The notes beneath the pieces are model-generated. The model worked only from the letters and a program-made list of their open reading frames with translations. It did not search any database and was not told the DNA's origin. From contig NZ_PNFP01000016.1 of the NCBI RefSeq assembly GCF_002940685.1, forward strand, positions 1 to 64,000: a stretch of 64,000 nucleotides of DNA, written 5' to 3'. Positions 9,353 to 18,987 of this stretch are shown piece after piece; position 1 is the first letter of the stretch; each line of letters begins with the position of its first letter. A program made the translations under genes and the position numbers. This stretch comes from Ensifer adhaerens. GTDB lineage: Bacteria; Pseudomonadota; Alphaproteobacteria; Rhizobiales; Rhizobiaceae.

Positions 9353-12300
9353 ATGAACATCGATCTTTCCCGCCGCAGCTTCCTGAGGCTCGCCGGCGCA
9401 GGTGCTGCGGCAACCACGCTCGGGGCCATGGGCTTCGGGGCGGCCGAGGCGGCAACTGCCGCCCATGTGCGCGCCTTCAAGCTCACAAGCACCACCGAGA
9501 CCCGCAACGTCTGCACCTACTGTTCGGTCGCCTGCGGCATCCTGATGTATTCCAGGGGTGACCTTGCCGCCGGCGAAAAGGCGGAGCTCATCCACATCGA
9601 GGGTGATGCCGATCATCCGACCAACCGCGGGACGCTCTGTCCCAAGGGCGCGGCGCTCAAGGACTTCGTGAAGTCCGAGACCCGCGCCACCAAGCCGCGC
9701 CACCGCGCTCCGGGCGCAGACACGTGGCAGGACATTTCCTGGGAAGACGCCTTCGACAAGATCGCCCGGGCGATCAAGGACGACCGCGACAAGAACTTCA
9801 TCGAGAAGAACGCGGCCGGCGTCACGGTCAACCGCTGGACGACGATGGGGTTCCTTGCGGCCTCGGGCGGCACCAACGAGACGGGGTGGCTGACCTACAA
9901 GACCGTCCGGTCCCTGGGAGTCCTCGGCTTCGACAACCAGGCACGCGTCTGACACGGCCCCACGGTAGCCAGTTTGGCTCCAACATTTGGCCGCGGCGCA
10001 ATGACGAACGCCTGGACCGACATCAAGAACACCGACCTCGTCATCGTCATGGGTGGCAATGCGGCGGAAGCCCACCCCTGCGGCTTCAAGTGGGTGACGG
10101 AAGCCAAGCACCATCGCGGCGCCCGGCTGATCGTCGTCGATCCGCGCTTCAACCGCACGGCATCGGTCGCCGATGTCTATGCCCCGATCCGTCCCGGCTC
10201 CGACATCGCCTTTCTGATGGGCGCGATCCGCTACTGCATCGAGAACGACAAGGTGCAGTGGGACTACGTCAAGAACTACACCAACGCCACCTATCTGGTG
10301 AACCCGGAGTTCGGCTGGGCCGATGGTCTCTTTAACGGCTATGATGAGGAGAAACGCGACTACGACCGCACCGCCTGGGAATACCAGCTGAACGAGGACG
10401 GGACGGTCAAGACCGATCCGACGCTCACCGACCCGCGCTGTGTCTGGAACCTCCTGAAAGAGCATGTCGCGGCCTACACGCCGGAGTTCGTGGAAAACAT
10501 CTGCGGCACGCCGAGGGATCGCTACCTGAAGATCTGCGAGATGATCGGCGCGACCTCGGCCCGCGACAAGGTGATGACCTCGCTCTATGCGCTCGGCTGG
10601 ACTCAGCATTCCAAGGGCGCCCAGAACATCCGCGGCATGGCGATGCTGCAGCTCATCCTCGGCAATGTCGGCCTGCCGGGCGGCGGGGTGAACGCGCTTC
10701 GCGGCCACTCCAACATTCAAGGGTTGACCGACATCGGCCTGCTTTCCAACTCCCTGCCGGGTTACATGAACCTGGCGACCGAAAAGGAGACGGACTACGC
10801 GACCTACATGTCGACGCGCGGCAACAAGCCGCTCGTTCCGGGCCAGACGAGCTACTGGCAGAACACCCCGAAATTCATGGTCAGCTTCCTGAAGGCCATG
10901 TGGGGCAGCGCTGCGACCAAGGAGAACGACTGGGGCTTCGACTGGCTGCCCAAGCTCGATGTGCCCTACTACGACATCCTCAGGATGTTCGACATGATGA
11001 GCCGCGGCGAGGTGAACCTCTACTTCTGCCAGGGCTTCAACCCGCTTCTGTCCTTCCCGAACAGAGCGAAGGTGACCGAGGGTCTGTCGAAGCTGAAGCT
11101 GCTCGTCACCATCGACCCGCTGCAGACCGAGACGGCGCATTTCTGGGAAAACCACGGCATCTACAACGAGGTGGACTCGGCCAAGATCATGACCGAGGTG
11201 TTGCAGCTTCCTGCGACGTGTTTTGCCGAGGACGAGGGCGCCACCGTCAATTCCGGCCGCTGGCTGCAATGGCACTGGCCCGGCGCGACACCGCCGGGTG
11301 ACGCCAAGCACGACACCTGGATCCTCGCCAACATCTTCCTGCGGGTGCGTGAACTCTACCGCAAGGAAGGCGGGGTTTGCCCCGATCCGATCCTGAACCT
11401 TGCCTGGGATTACAAGGATCCCTACGAGCCCGAGCCTGCCGAGCTTGCCCAGGAGATGAACGGACGGGCGCTGCAAACGCTCTACGATCCGACCGATCCG
11501 ACGAAGGTGCTGGTAGAAGCGGGCAAGCTTCTGCCGAACTTCGGTGTGATGCGTGACGACGGCTCCACCATGGCGGGCTGCTGGATCTATGCCGGCTCCT
11601 GGACGGAGGACGGCAACATGATGGCCCGGCGCGACAACAGCGATCCGGGCGAGATCGGCACCTATCTCAACTGGACCTTCGCCTGGCCGGCAAACCGCCG
11701 CATCCTCTACAATCGTGCCTCCTGCGATCTTGAGGGCAAGCCCTGGGATCCGGCACGCAAACTGATCGAATGGAACGGCGAGCGGTGGGCAGGCTTCGAC
11801 GTGCCCGACATCGCGGTGACGGCAAAGCCCGAGACGGTGATGCCGTTCATCATGACGCCGGAAGGCACCGCCCGCCTGTTTGCCCGCAAGCTGATGCGGG
11901 ACGGGCCTTTCCCCATCCATATGGAACCGTTCGAAAGCCCGGTCGAAAATCCGTTCAACGCCAAGCTTCGCGGCAATCCGGTCGCCCGCATCTTCCCCCA
12001 CGACCTTGAGCAGTTGGGCACGAGCGGCGATTTCCCGTTCGTTGCCACCTCCTATCGCCTGACCGAGCATTTCCACTTCTGGACCAAGCACAGCCGCGTC
12101 AATGCCGTCCTGCAGCCGGAATTTTTCGTGGAGATCAGCGAGGAGCTGGCGGCCGAACGGGGCATTACGAAAGGTGGAAGGGTGCGCGTGTGGAGCGCGC
12201 GCGGCGAGGTCTGGGCGAAGGCGGTGGTGACGAAGCGCATTCGGCCGCTGATCTGCAACGGCAAGCCGGTGCATGTGGTCGGCATTCCCTTGCACTGGGG

Positions 12301-12439
12301 CTTCATGGGGGCGGCCCGCAAGGGCTTCGGGCCGAACAGTCTGACGCCCTTCGTCGGCGACGCCAATATCGACACGCCGGAATTCAAGGCCTTCCTGGTG
12401 AACATCGAACCGGCGGCGGAAGAAGGAGCCTCGGCATGA
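9353..12439 (+). CDS. fdoG: Formate dehydrogenase-O/N type, selenocysteine-containing molybdopterin alpha subunit
   Basis: 1028-aa catalytic subunit oxidising formate to CO2 on the periplasmic face. The frame runs through an in-frame TGA at 9950-9952 (codon 200), in the context [20 protein letters not shown]. This is the exact neighbourhood of the active-site selenocysteine in E. coli FdnG/FdoG, so TGA is read as Sec. The N-terminus has a Tat signal with SRRSFLR (Arg7, Arg8). One 4Fe-4S cluster is bound by Cys54, Cys57, Cys61 and Cys96. Later landmarks include [25 protein letters not shown] and [15 protein letters not shown]. Reading codon 200 as a stop would give two useless pieces. The ATG is followed by fdoH with a 4-nt overlap. 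Length is close to the E. coli enzymes (about 1015 aa). Confidence 0.97.
9950..9993 (+). promoter_or_regulatory. Bacterial SECIS element of fdoG with in-frame UGA
   Basis: Directly after the UGA lies a hairpin. Outer stem CGGCC (9955-9959) pairs with GGCCG (9989-9993). The apical stem AGCCA (9967-9971) pairs with TGGCT (9975-9979) around a GUU loop. Bacterial SECIS elements place a short apical stem with conserved G-U in the loop about 16-37 nt after the UGA, as here, for binding by SelB. The element is also coding, within the conserved [13 protein letters not shown] stretch. Confidence 0.85.
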
Positions 12440-13425
12440 GCGAACGCGCACCGGAACCGGTAACGGCCGCCGCCAACCCGCCGCTGCAGCCTCTGGCGTC
12501 GAACCTGTTGCCGAGCGACGTCATCAGGGTGTCGGCAACGAGCGACGTACCGGCGCCCGAAAGAGAACTCACCCCGGTCGCCAAGCTGATCGACGTTTCG
12601 AAATGCATCGGCTGCAAGGCCTGCCAGTCCGCCTGCATCGAATGGAACGACACCCATCCGGACCTGGAGGAGAATGTCGGCGTCTACGAGAACCCGCACG
12701 ACCTGACGCCTGACATGTTCACGCTGATGCGGTTCACGGAATACGAGAACCCCGTCACCAACGAGTTCGAATGGCTGATCCGCAAGGACGGCTGCATGCA
12801 CTGTGCCGATCCCGGCTGTCTGAAGGCCTGCCCGGCGCCGGGCGCCATCGTGCAATACTCTAACGGCATCGTCGATTTCATCTCCGACAACTGCATCGGC
12901 TGCGGCTATTGCGTGGCCGGCTGTCCCTTCAACATTCCGCGCATCTCCAAGACCGCGCATGTGTCGAAGAAATGCACGCTCTGCTCCGACCGTGTGGCCG
13001 TCGGCCAGGGACCGGCCTGCGCCAAGGCCTGCCCCACCAAGGCGATCTCCTTTGGCACGAAGGAAGACATGGTCACGCTCGCCAACGAGCGGGTCGAGGA
13101 CCTGAAATCGCGCGGCTACGACCATGCCGGCCTCTATGATCCGCAGGGCGTCGGCGGCACGCACGTCATGTACGTGCTGCACCATGCCGATCAGCCGTCG
13201 CTCTATTCCGGCCTGCCGGACGATCCGCGGATCTCGCCGGTGGTAAGGGGCTGGAAGGGGCCGGCCAAGACCGTGGGTCTCGCCGTCGCCGGACTTGCAG
13301 CCGCCGGCGCCGTGCTCCACGGCATCTTTGCCCGGCCCAACGAGGTGACCGCCCACGAGGAGGGAGAAGCGGAGGAACTCGTCACGCATCGTAACCACGC
13401 GCCGCAGGGCGACAGGGAGGCATGA
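12436..13425 (+). CDS. fdoH: Formate dehydrogenase iron-sulfur beta subunit
   Basis: 329-aa electron-transfer subunit with four ferredoxin-like 4Fe-4S motifs: [35 protein letters not shown] and CTLCSDRV followed by CAKAC. They wire the Mo/Sec site to the membrane cytochrome. A hydrophobic helix ([20 protein letters not shown], about residues 280-300) anchors it to the membrane, as in E. coli FdnH/FdoH. It is about 30 residues longer than the E. coli proteins, with an extra polar N-terminal stretch and acidic tail. It overlaps fdoG by 4 nt and fdoI by 4 nt, so all three are translationally coupled. Confidence 0.95.
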   Translation: MSERAPEPVTAAANPPLQPLASNLLPSDVIRVSATSDVPAPERELTPVAKLIDVSKCIGCKACQSACIEWNDTHPDLEENVGVYENPHDLTPDMFTLMRFTEYENPVTNEFEWLIRKDGCMHCADPGCLKACPAPGAIVQYSNGIVDFISDNCIGCGYCVAGCPFNIPRISKTAHVSKKCTLCSDRVAVGQGPACAKACPTKAISFGTKEDMVTLANERVEDLKSRGYDHAGLYDPQGVGGTHVMYVLHHADQPSLYSGLPDDPRISPVVRGWKGPAKTVGLAVAGLAAAGAVLHGIFARPNEVTAHEEGEAEELVTHRNHAPQGDREA

Positions 13426-14114
13426 TGGCTGACAAACGCATCTACTCCGCGCCCGGCGACAGGATCGAGACGAAGCACCCGGTCACCGTCAATCGATACC
13501 GCGGCTACACACGGGTGAACCATTGGGTCACGGCCGCCTGCATGATCGTGCTTCTGATCTCCGGCCTTTCCTTCTTCCACCCCTCGCTGTTCTTTCTGAC
13601 CGGTCTCTTCGGCGGCGGCCAGATGACGCGGTGGCTGCATCCGATCGTCGGCGTCGTTCTGGTGGCAAGCTTCCTTCTGCTTTTCGCGCAAATGTGGAAG
13701 CTCAACCTGCCGCGGCGCGAGGACGTGGAGTGGAGCCGCAAGATCGGTGACCTGCTGCAGGGCAACGAGGAAAACCTGCCGGAACTCGGCAAATACAATG
13801 CCGGCCAGAAGGTGGTTTTTTGGGGCATGTCCGGGCTGATCGTCGTCCTTGTCACGACCGGCATCATGATCTGGGAACAGTATTTCCCCGACCTCGTTTC
13901 CATTCCGGTGCGTCGCATCGCCGTCGCCGTGCATGCGCTTGCGGCACTTTTCACGATCCTGATTTTCATCGTCCATGTCTACGCGGCGATCTGGACGCGC
14001 GGCACGATTAGAGCCATGACGCGCGGCACCGTCACCGGCGGCTGGGCATTTCGCCACCATCGCAAATGGTTGCGCGAACTGGCTGGACGCCAGGGCTCCG
14101 ACCCGTCAAAATGA
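13422..14114 (+). CDS. fdoI: Formate dehydrogenase cytochrome b556 gamma subunit
   Basis: 230-aa integral membrane diheme cytochrome that passes electrons from FdoH to quinone. Four membrane helices are visible (around 32-55, 68-90, 125-148, 165-190). Candidate heme histidines are in RVNHWVTA (helix 1), WLHPIVGV (helix 2) and AVHALAALF and IVHVYAAIW (helix 4), the arrangement known for FdnI/FdoI. ATGATGG at 13422 overlaps the fdoH stop by 4 nt. It closes the structural operon; a 44-bp palindromic repeat follows before fdhE. Confidence 0.94.
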   Translation: MMADKRIYSAPGDRIETKHPVTVNRYRGYTRVNHWVTAACMIVLLISGLSFFHPSLFFLTGLFGGGQMTRWLHPIVGVVLVASFLLLFAQMWKLNLPRREDVEWSRKIGDLLQGNEENLPELGKYNAGQKVVFWGMSGLIVVLVTTGIMIWEQYFPDLVSIPVRRIAVAVHALAALFTILIFIVHVYAAIWTRGTIRAMTRGTVTGGWAFRHHRKWLRELAGRQGSDPSK

Positions 14115-14121
14115 GCGTCTC

Positions 14122-14165
14122 CTACAGCGCCGCGCGTCCTGTCAGGCGCGCAAAGGTCGCTGTAG
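14122..14165. repeat. Palindromic intergenic repeat element (rhizobial mosaic type)
   Basis: A 44-bp hairpin with outer arms CTACAGCG (14122-14129) and CGCTGTAG (14158-14165) encloses a GC-rich inner stem. I recall close copies of this CTACAGCG...CGCTGTAG unit scattered between genes in Sinorhizobium/Rhizobium genomes. Here it separates the fdoGHI structural genes from fdhE-selAB, where it could attenuate or stabilise transcript ends. Confidence 0.6.
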
Positions 14166-14216
14166 CACCGTGAATGCTGCTTGATCCGGCCTTGCGGCCG
14201 GATTGCCGGAGATGCG

Positions 14217-15128
14217 ATGGCAGAAGACGTTCAACCCGATCCCTCCCTCATCGGCGGCGTGCCGACACCGCCCCTTACTCTCCTGCCCGAGCCAGTCAAA
14301 CTGTTCCAGACGCGCGCGCGCCGCTTCGCGTTTCTTGCCGAAAGCAATGCGCTCGCGCCTTATCTCACCTTCCTCTCAGCCCTTTCCAAACTGCAGGCGC
14401 GGCTTGCGGCAACCCTTCCGCCCGTCTCCCCACCCTCTTCGGCGCGCATCGTCGAGGCAATGCGCGCCGCAATGCCACCGATCGACCGGACTGCATTTGC
14501 CGGCGATCCCGAGCTTGCCGCAACGCTCGGCGCGCTGCTCGACGGTGCCGTCGAGATCGCGATGCCCGAACCCGCCCGCCTGGCGCTTGATGCGGTGCGG
14601 GCGGCAAGCGTCGATGATCGGCGCTGGCTGCTTGCAAATATTCTCTCCGATCAGATTCCCGACGACAGCGCCGCACCCCATCTCTTCGTCGCAGCCGCGG
14701 TGCAGGTGCACATGGCGCGGCTCGCCGCGGCGCTCGATGCGGAAGCGCTCGTCCCTGTCGCGCTCGGCGTCTGTCCCGCTTGCGGCGGCCGGCCGGCCAC
14801 CTCGTCCGTGATGGGCGCGCAGGGCGTCGAGAACGTCCGCTATGCCGCCTGCGCCTGCTGCGGCACGCAATGGAACGAAGTGCGGGTAAAGTGCCTCTGT
14901 TGCGGCTCGACCAAGGGCATCAGCTACCGCTCGGTCGAGACATCGGAGGCGACGGTGAAAGCCGAGACCTGCCGGGAATGCCACGCCTGGGTCAAGATCT
15001 TCTACCAGGTGAAGAACCCGAGCCTGGATCCGATCGCCGATGACGTCGGCAGCCTCGGCCTCGATATCCTGATGAAGGAAACCGAGTTCCGCCGCGGCGG
15101 CTTCAACCCCTATCTCGTGGGCTATTGA
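14217..15128 (+). CDS. fdhE: Formate dehydrogenase accessory protein FdhE
   Basis: 303-aa cytoplasmic protein required for assembly of active respiratory formate dehydrogenase. The C-terminal half is a tandem of rubredoxin-like zinc/iron knuckles: CPACGG, CACCGTQW, CLCCGS and CRECHAW. The protein ends with DIGSLG-like residues (DDVGSLGLDILM), as in E. coli FdhE (309 aa). The start at 14217 has GGAG 5 nt upstream; an in-frame ATG twelve codons earlier has no site. It touches selA (stop TGA and ATG share one base), placing Fdh maturation and Sec synthesis in one transcript. Confidence 0.95.
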   Translation: MAEDVQPDPSLIGGVPTPPLTLLPEPVKLFQTRARRFAFLAESNALAPYLTFLSALSKLQARLAATLPPVSPPSSARIVEAMRAAMPPIDRTAFAGDPELAATLGALLDGAVEIAMPEPARLALDAVRAASVDDRRWLLANILSDQIPDDSAAPHLFVAAAVQVHMARLAAALDAEALVPVALGVCPACGGRPATSSVMGAQGVENVRYAACACCGTQWNEVRVKCLCCGSTKGISYRSVETSEATVKAETCRECHAWVKIFYQVKNPSLDPIADDVGSLGLDILMKETEFRRGGFNPYLVGY

Positions 15129-16504
15129 TGCCGGATTTTCGCGTGCTTCCCTCGGTCGACCAGATGCTGACCTCGCCAGAGGGGCTGCTGCTGACTGAAG
15201 AATATGGCCGCCTTGCCGTCGTCACCGCCGTGCGCGCCGGGCTCGAGATTGCGCGAGCAAAAATCCGTGCGGGCGAGGATGGGGCAGCGCTCGCGACCGA
15301 GCTGCCACGCCGTGTTGCCGAGGACCTGGCGGCTGCCGCCCGCTCCGCTCTTCGACCGCTCTTGAACCTCACGGGCACGGTGCTGCACACCAATCTCGGC
15401 CGTGCCATTCTGGCCGAGGAAGCCGTCAGCGCCGCAACCGCCGCTATGGCCAACCCGCTGGCGCTGGAGTTCGACCTTTCGGGCGGCGGGCGGGGTCAGC
15501 GCGACGACCATCTGCGCGGCCTGCTCTGCGAACTGACCGGCTCCGAAGATGCCACCATCGTCAACAACAACGCCGCCGCGGTCCTGATCGCACTCAACAC
15601 GCTCAGCGAAGGCCGCGAGGCGATCGTCTCGCGGGGCGAGTTGATCGAAATCGGCGGCGCCTTCCGCATGCCCGATATCATGGCCCGCGCCGGCGCAAAA
15701 CTGGTGGAAGTGGGCACCACCAACCGCACCCACCCGCGCGACTACGAAGGCGCGATCGGGCCGGAAACCGGCGTCATCCTCAAGGTCCACACGTCCAATT
15801 ACCGGATCGAGGGTTTTACCGCCGAAGTGCCGGCGCCGAGGCTGGCCGAGATTGCGCGCAAGGGCGGTGTCCCGCTTCTCAACGACCTCGGCTCCGGTTC
15901 GCTGGTCGATCTCTCCACCTTCGGGCTGCGGCGTGAACCGACCGTCGCGGAAGCGGTCGCCGAAGGTGCTGATCTCGTCACCTTCTCCGGCGACAAGCTG
16001 CTCGGCGGCCCGCAGGCGGGCTTTATCGTCGGGAAGCGCGACCTGATCGCTGCCATCAACCGCAATCCGCTAAAACGCGCCGTCCGCCTCGACAAGATCC
16101 GCATCGCCGCGCTGGAGGCGACGCTGAGACTTTATCGCGATCCCGACCGGCTTGGGGAACGCCTGCCAACATTGCGTTTCCTCACCCGGCCGCAGGCCGA
16201 AATCGCCGCGCAAGCGACCCGGCTTGCGCCGGCAATCGATGCGCTGCTCCAACCGCACGGCTACTCGGCGGCGCGCTGCGCTTGCCAGAGCCAGGTCGGC
16301 TCCGGCGCCTTGCCGGTCGATACCGTCCCGAGCGCCGGCCTCAGGTTGACAGGCAGTGGCGGCGATGCGCCGGAACGGCTTTCGGCACGGCTCCGCGGCC
16401 TTCCTTTGCCGGTGATCGGCTACATCCGCGATGGCGCGCTGATCCTCGATCTACGCTGCCTTCAGAGCGATCAGATACTGATCGAGGCCCTGGCGGCGCT
16501 ATGA
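15128..16504 (+). CDS. selA: L-seryl-tRNA(Sec) selenium transferase (selenocysteine synthase)
   Basis: 458-aa PLP enzyme converting seryl-tRNA(Sec) to selenocysteyl-tRNA(Sec) using selenophosphate. The PLP lysine is Lys290 in [13 protein letters not shown], aligning with Lys295 of the 463-aa E. coli enzyme. Other family landmarks are [14 protein letters not shown] near residue 80, [22 protein letters not shown] and LNDLGSGSL. It starts at the ATG that shares one base with the fdhE stop and overlaps selB by 4 nt. Confidence 0.96.
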   Translation: MPDFRVLPSVDQMLTSPEGLLLTEEYGRLAVVTAVRAGLEIARAKIRAGEDGAALATELPRRVAEDLAAAARSALRPLLNLTGTVLHTNLGRAILAEEAVSAATAAMANPLALEFDLSGGGRGQRDDHLRGLLCELTGSEDATIVNNNAAAVLIALNTLSEGREAIVSRGELIEIGGAFRMPDIMARAGAKLVEVGTTNRTHPRDYEGAIGPETGVILKVHTSNYRIEGFTAEVPAPRLAEIARKGGVPLLNDLGSGSLVDLSTFGLRREPTVAEAVAEGADLVTFSGDKLLGGPQAGFIVGKRDLIAAINRNPLKRAVRLDKIRIAALEATLRLYRDPDRLGERLPTLRFLTRPQAEIAAQATRLAPAIDALLQPHGYSAARCACQSQVGSGALPVDTVPSAGLRLTGSGGDAPERLSARLRGLPLPVIGYIRDGALILDLRCLQSDQILIEALAAL

Positions 16505-18405
16505 TCGTCGGAACCGCAGGGCATATCGACCACGGCAAGACGGCGCTCGTGAAAGCGCTCACCGGCACCGATGCCGATCGCCTTGCCGAAGAGAAGGCCC
16601 GCGGCATCACCATCGACCTTGGCTTTGCCTATGCCGACCTCGGCGGCGGCACGGTCACCGGCTTCGTCGACGTGCCGGGTCACGAGCGGCTGATCCACAC
16701 CATGCTTGCCGGCGCCGGCGGCATCGATTTCGCGCTGCTCGTTGTCGCCGCCGACGATGGCGTCATGCCGCAGACGCGCGAGCATCTCGCCATCCTCGAC
16801 CTGCTGGGCAGCGAACGGGGCATCGTCGCGCTCACCAAGGCCGATCTCGCCGGACCGGAGCGACGCGCGGAAGTGAAAACGGAGATCCGCGCGGCGCTTT
16901 CCGGCACCGGGCTTGCGGGTGCGCCCATCATTGCCGTCTCCGCATTGACCGGCGAAGGTATCGACACTCTCAGCGCGGCACTTGCCGCCGCCGAAGCGGA
17001 AACCGCAGCGCGCAACGACACCGGCCTGCTGCGCTTTGCCGTCGACCGCAGTTTTACGCTTTCAGGCGCCGGCACCGTGGTGACAGGCATGGTCCTTGGC
17101 GGCCGCGTGACGCTCGACGATACCGTCACCGTCAGTCCGTCCGGCCTTGTGGCCCGCGTGCGCGGCATCCATGCGCAGAACCGGAAGGCAGCTGAAGGGC
17201 TTGCCGGCCAGCGCTGCGCGCTGAACCTTGCCGGCGAGCGCGTGACGAAGGACGCAATCCGGCGCGGCGACGTCATCCTGGCCCCACCGCTGCACGCCCC
17301 GACCGACCGGATCGATGCGACGCTCCATGTGCTCGCTTCGGAAGCCAAGCCGATCGGCACCTGGTTTCCCGTGCGGCTGCACAGCCATGCGACAGAAGTC
17401 GGGGCGCGGATCGTGCCCCTTGCCGGCCCGCTCGATGCCGGAACAGAAGGTCTGGTGCAACTGGTTCTCGATCGCCCCATTGCCGCGACGATCGGCGACC
17501 GCTTCATCCTGCGCGACACCTCGGCCAGCCGGACGATCGGCGGCGGCCGTTTTCTCGACCTGCGTCCGCCGGCGCGAAAGCGCGGCACACCGGAGCGGCT
17601 GAATGTCCTCGCCGCATCGGACAACCAGGACCCGGCGGCGGCGCTGGCGGCTCTGATCGAGCTTGCCCCGATCGAACTTTCGGCCTTCCTGCGCGACCGC
17701 GGCCTCGGCGAACAGACACTGCCCCGCCTGCTCACGGACGCCGGGGCCGAGGTCGTCGGCGACCACGCATTCTCTTCCGCGGCCCTTCACCGATTGCGGG
17801 CGAGCCTGACCGACACACTCTCAGCGTTCCACGCCGAGAACCCCGACCTGGCCGGCATCGGCCGCGAGAAGCTCCGGCTTTCGCTGAAGCCGCGCCTGGC
17901 AAAGCCTACGTTCCTGACATTCCTCAAGGCCGAAGCAGCGGCGGGCCGTATCGTGCTCGACGGCGCTTTCCTGCGGCTGCCGGGCCACGTGGTCCGGCTG
18001 ACGCCTGCCGACGAAAGCCTCTGGCAACGCATTCATCCGCAGCTCATTGGCGAGAGCCGCTTCCGGCCGCCGCGGGTGCGCGATCTTGTGCCTCTGCTTG
18101 GCGCCGACGAGCGCGACGTGCGGCGGGTCTTGAAGCTCGCCCAGAAACTCGGGCAGGTTCACGAGATCGCGCACGATCACTTCTTCGCCCGCACGGTCGT
18201 GGAGGAAATGGCAGATATCGTGCTCGACGTCGCAGCGGAGACGGACGATGGCTGGTTCACCGCACCCGCCTTCCGCGACCGGGTGCACAACGGCCGCAAG
18301 GTCGCGATCGAGATCCTCGACTTCTTCGATCGGCTCGGCCTGACCTTGCGCCGGGGAGACTTGCGTCGCATAAATCCCCATCGCAGCGACCTGTTTTCAC
18401 GCTGA
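16501..18405 (+). CDS. selB: Selenocysteine-specific translation elongation factor SelB
   Basis: 634-aa GTPase that brings Sec-tRNA(Sec) to UGA codons marked by a SECIS hairpin. The EF-Tu-like N-terminus has AGHIDHGKT (residues 6-14), the switch region [22 protein letters not shown] and TKADL. The C-terminal third (from about residue 400) holds winged-helix modules, including one near [15 protein letters not shown] and one near [15 protein letters not shown], which in known SelB bind the SECIS. Length suits the family (E. coli 614 aa). The tRNA-Sec gene begins at the very next base after its TGA. Confidence 0.96.
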   Translation: MIVGTAGHIDHGKTALVKALTGTDADRLAEEKARGITIDLGFAYADLGGGTVTGFVDVPGHERLIHTMLAGAGGIDFALLVVAADDGVMPQTREHLAILDLLGSERGIVALTKADLAGPERRAEVKTEIRAALSGTGLAGAPIIAVSALTGEGIDTLSAALAAAEAETAARNDTGLLRFAVDRSFTLSGAGTVVTGMVLGGRVTLDDTVTVSPSGLVARVRGIHAQNRKAAEGLAGQRCALNLAGERVTKDAIRRGDVILAPPLHAPTDRIDATLHVLASEAKPIGTWFPVRLHSHATEVGARIVPLAGPLDAGTEGLVQLVLDRPIAATIGDRFILRDTSASRTIGGGRFLDLRPPARKRGTPERLNVLAASDNQDPAAALAALIELAPIELSAFLRDRGLGEQTLPRLLTDAGAEVVGDHAFSSAALHRLRASLTDTLSAFHAENPDLAGIGREKLRLSLKPRLAKPTFLTFLKAEAAAGRIVLDGAFLRLPGHVVRLTPADESLWQRIHPQLIGESRFRPPRVRDLVPLLGADERDVRRVLKLAQKLGQVHEIAHDHFFARTVVEEMADIVLDVAAETDDGWFTAPAFRDRVHNGRKVAIEILDFFDRLGLTLRRGDLRRINPHRSDLFSR

Positions 18406-18501
18406 GGAAGGGAATCGTCTCCGGTGGGACGGCCGGACTTCAAATCCGGTTGGGGCAGCGAGCCTGTCCCGGGTGGGTTCGACCCCCACTCCCCTCCGCC
18501 A
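18406..18501 (+). tRNA. selC: tRNA-Sec (anticodon UCA), CCA encoded
   Basis: 96-nt selenocysteine tRNA with all hallmarks: 8-bp acceptor arm, 6-bp D stem (CGTCTC/GGGACG), anticodon stem CCGGA/TCCGG with loop CTTCAAA and anticodon TCA at 18440-18442, long variable arm (GGGGCAG/CTGTCCC), 5-bp T stem GTGGG/CCCAC with loop TTCGACC, discriminator G and encoded CCA. It resembles E. coli selC closely in the D and anticodon arms. It starts directly after the selB stop codon, so it must be processed from the selB transcript or have a promoter inside selB. One oddity is an A-C mismatch at the fourth acceptor pair (18409 with 18494). Confidence 0.97.
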
Positions 18502-18562
18502 GTGCTCGCGCATCGGGGCTGCGCCTGCAATGTACGCAAAGCCGAGACACAACTAAGCGATG

Positions 18563-18919
18563 TTATGCGCGAGATACCCCATTGGGCGGGCGTTCGCTCC
18601 TCGCAACTGTCGCCCGATAAAGGATGCAGAGATCGATACGGCGATCGATCTCCAGTTTGAGAAAAATACGTCGCAGATGCGCGGAAACTGTCCAATGGCT
18701 GATGCCGAGAGCAAGGCCGATCTCCTTGTTCGCCATGCCGCTTGCAACCAGACGGGCGATCTCCTGCTCCCGTGGGGACAGATATGAGCAGCGATCGCGA
18801 AACAGAGAAGGCGGCGTGGCCAGGTCCGGCGGCAAGCTCGGGCTCCTGCTCGCCAGCGGCAGGGAGGATGCAAACGATGTTCTTTCCTCCGGTACTGATG
18901 CCGATGATATCCGTGCCAT
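18563..18919 (-). CDS. Small LuxR-type (GerE) helix-turn-helix regulator
   Basis: 118-aa protein, of which residues 46-108 form a LuxR/FixJ-type HTH: YLSPREQEIARLVASGMANK, then EIGLALGISHWTVSAHLRRI and FLKLEIDRR. There is no receiver or autoinducer domain; the N-terminal 45 residues are Ser/Pro-rich and low in pattern. The ATG has GGGAGG 6 nt upstream, so it is a complete small regulator rather than a broken one. It lies 68 nt downstream of the last gene of the five-gene unknown cluster on the same strand and is the likeliest regulator of that cluster. It is tail-to-tail with selC. Confidence 0.85.
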   Translation of the reverse strand: MARISSASVPEERTSFASSLPLASRSPSLPPDLATPPSLFRDRCSYLSPREQEIARLVASGMANKEIGLALGISHWTVSAHLRRIFLKLEIDRRIDLCILYRATVARSERPPNGVSRA

Positions 18920-18987
18920 TCGGCCCTCCCAAACGAATGAAATAACTCTACGCTTTTTGCCGGATTTCGACCCCGGTCACGATCCTC

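Noticed and set aside
9353-9952. fdoG as two separate genes divided by TGA
   Set aside because: The protein text continues without a gap across the TGA in the exact Sec context of FdnG/FdoG, a SECIS-like hairpin follows, and selABCD are adjacent.
8114-12451. A very long minus-strand open frame (about 1445 codons) covering selD and the whole fdoG gene in antisense
   Set aside because: Only its last 351 codons (selD) have family content. The rest is the GC-biased shadow of fdoG, and selD has its own GTG start with a ribosome site at 9169.
18406-18501. A degenerate duplicate of the selC 3' end as an attachment site downstream
   Set aside because: I scanned by eye for CCCCTCCGCCA-like text through 25.5 kb and found no convincing second copy; a computed search would be needed to exclude it.
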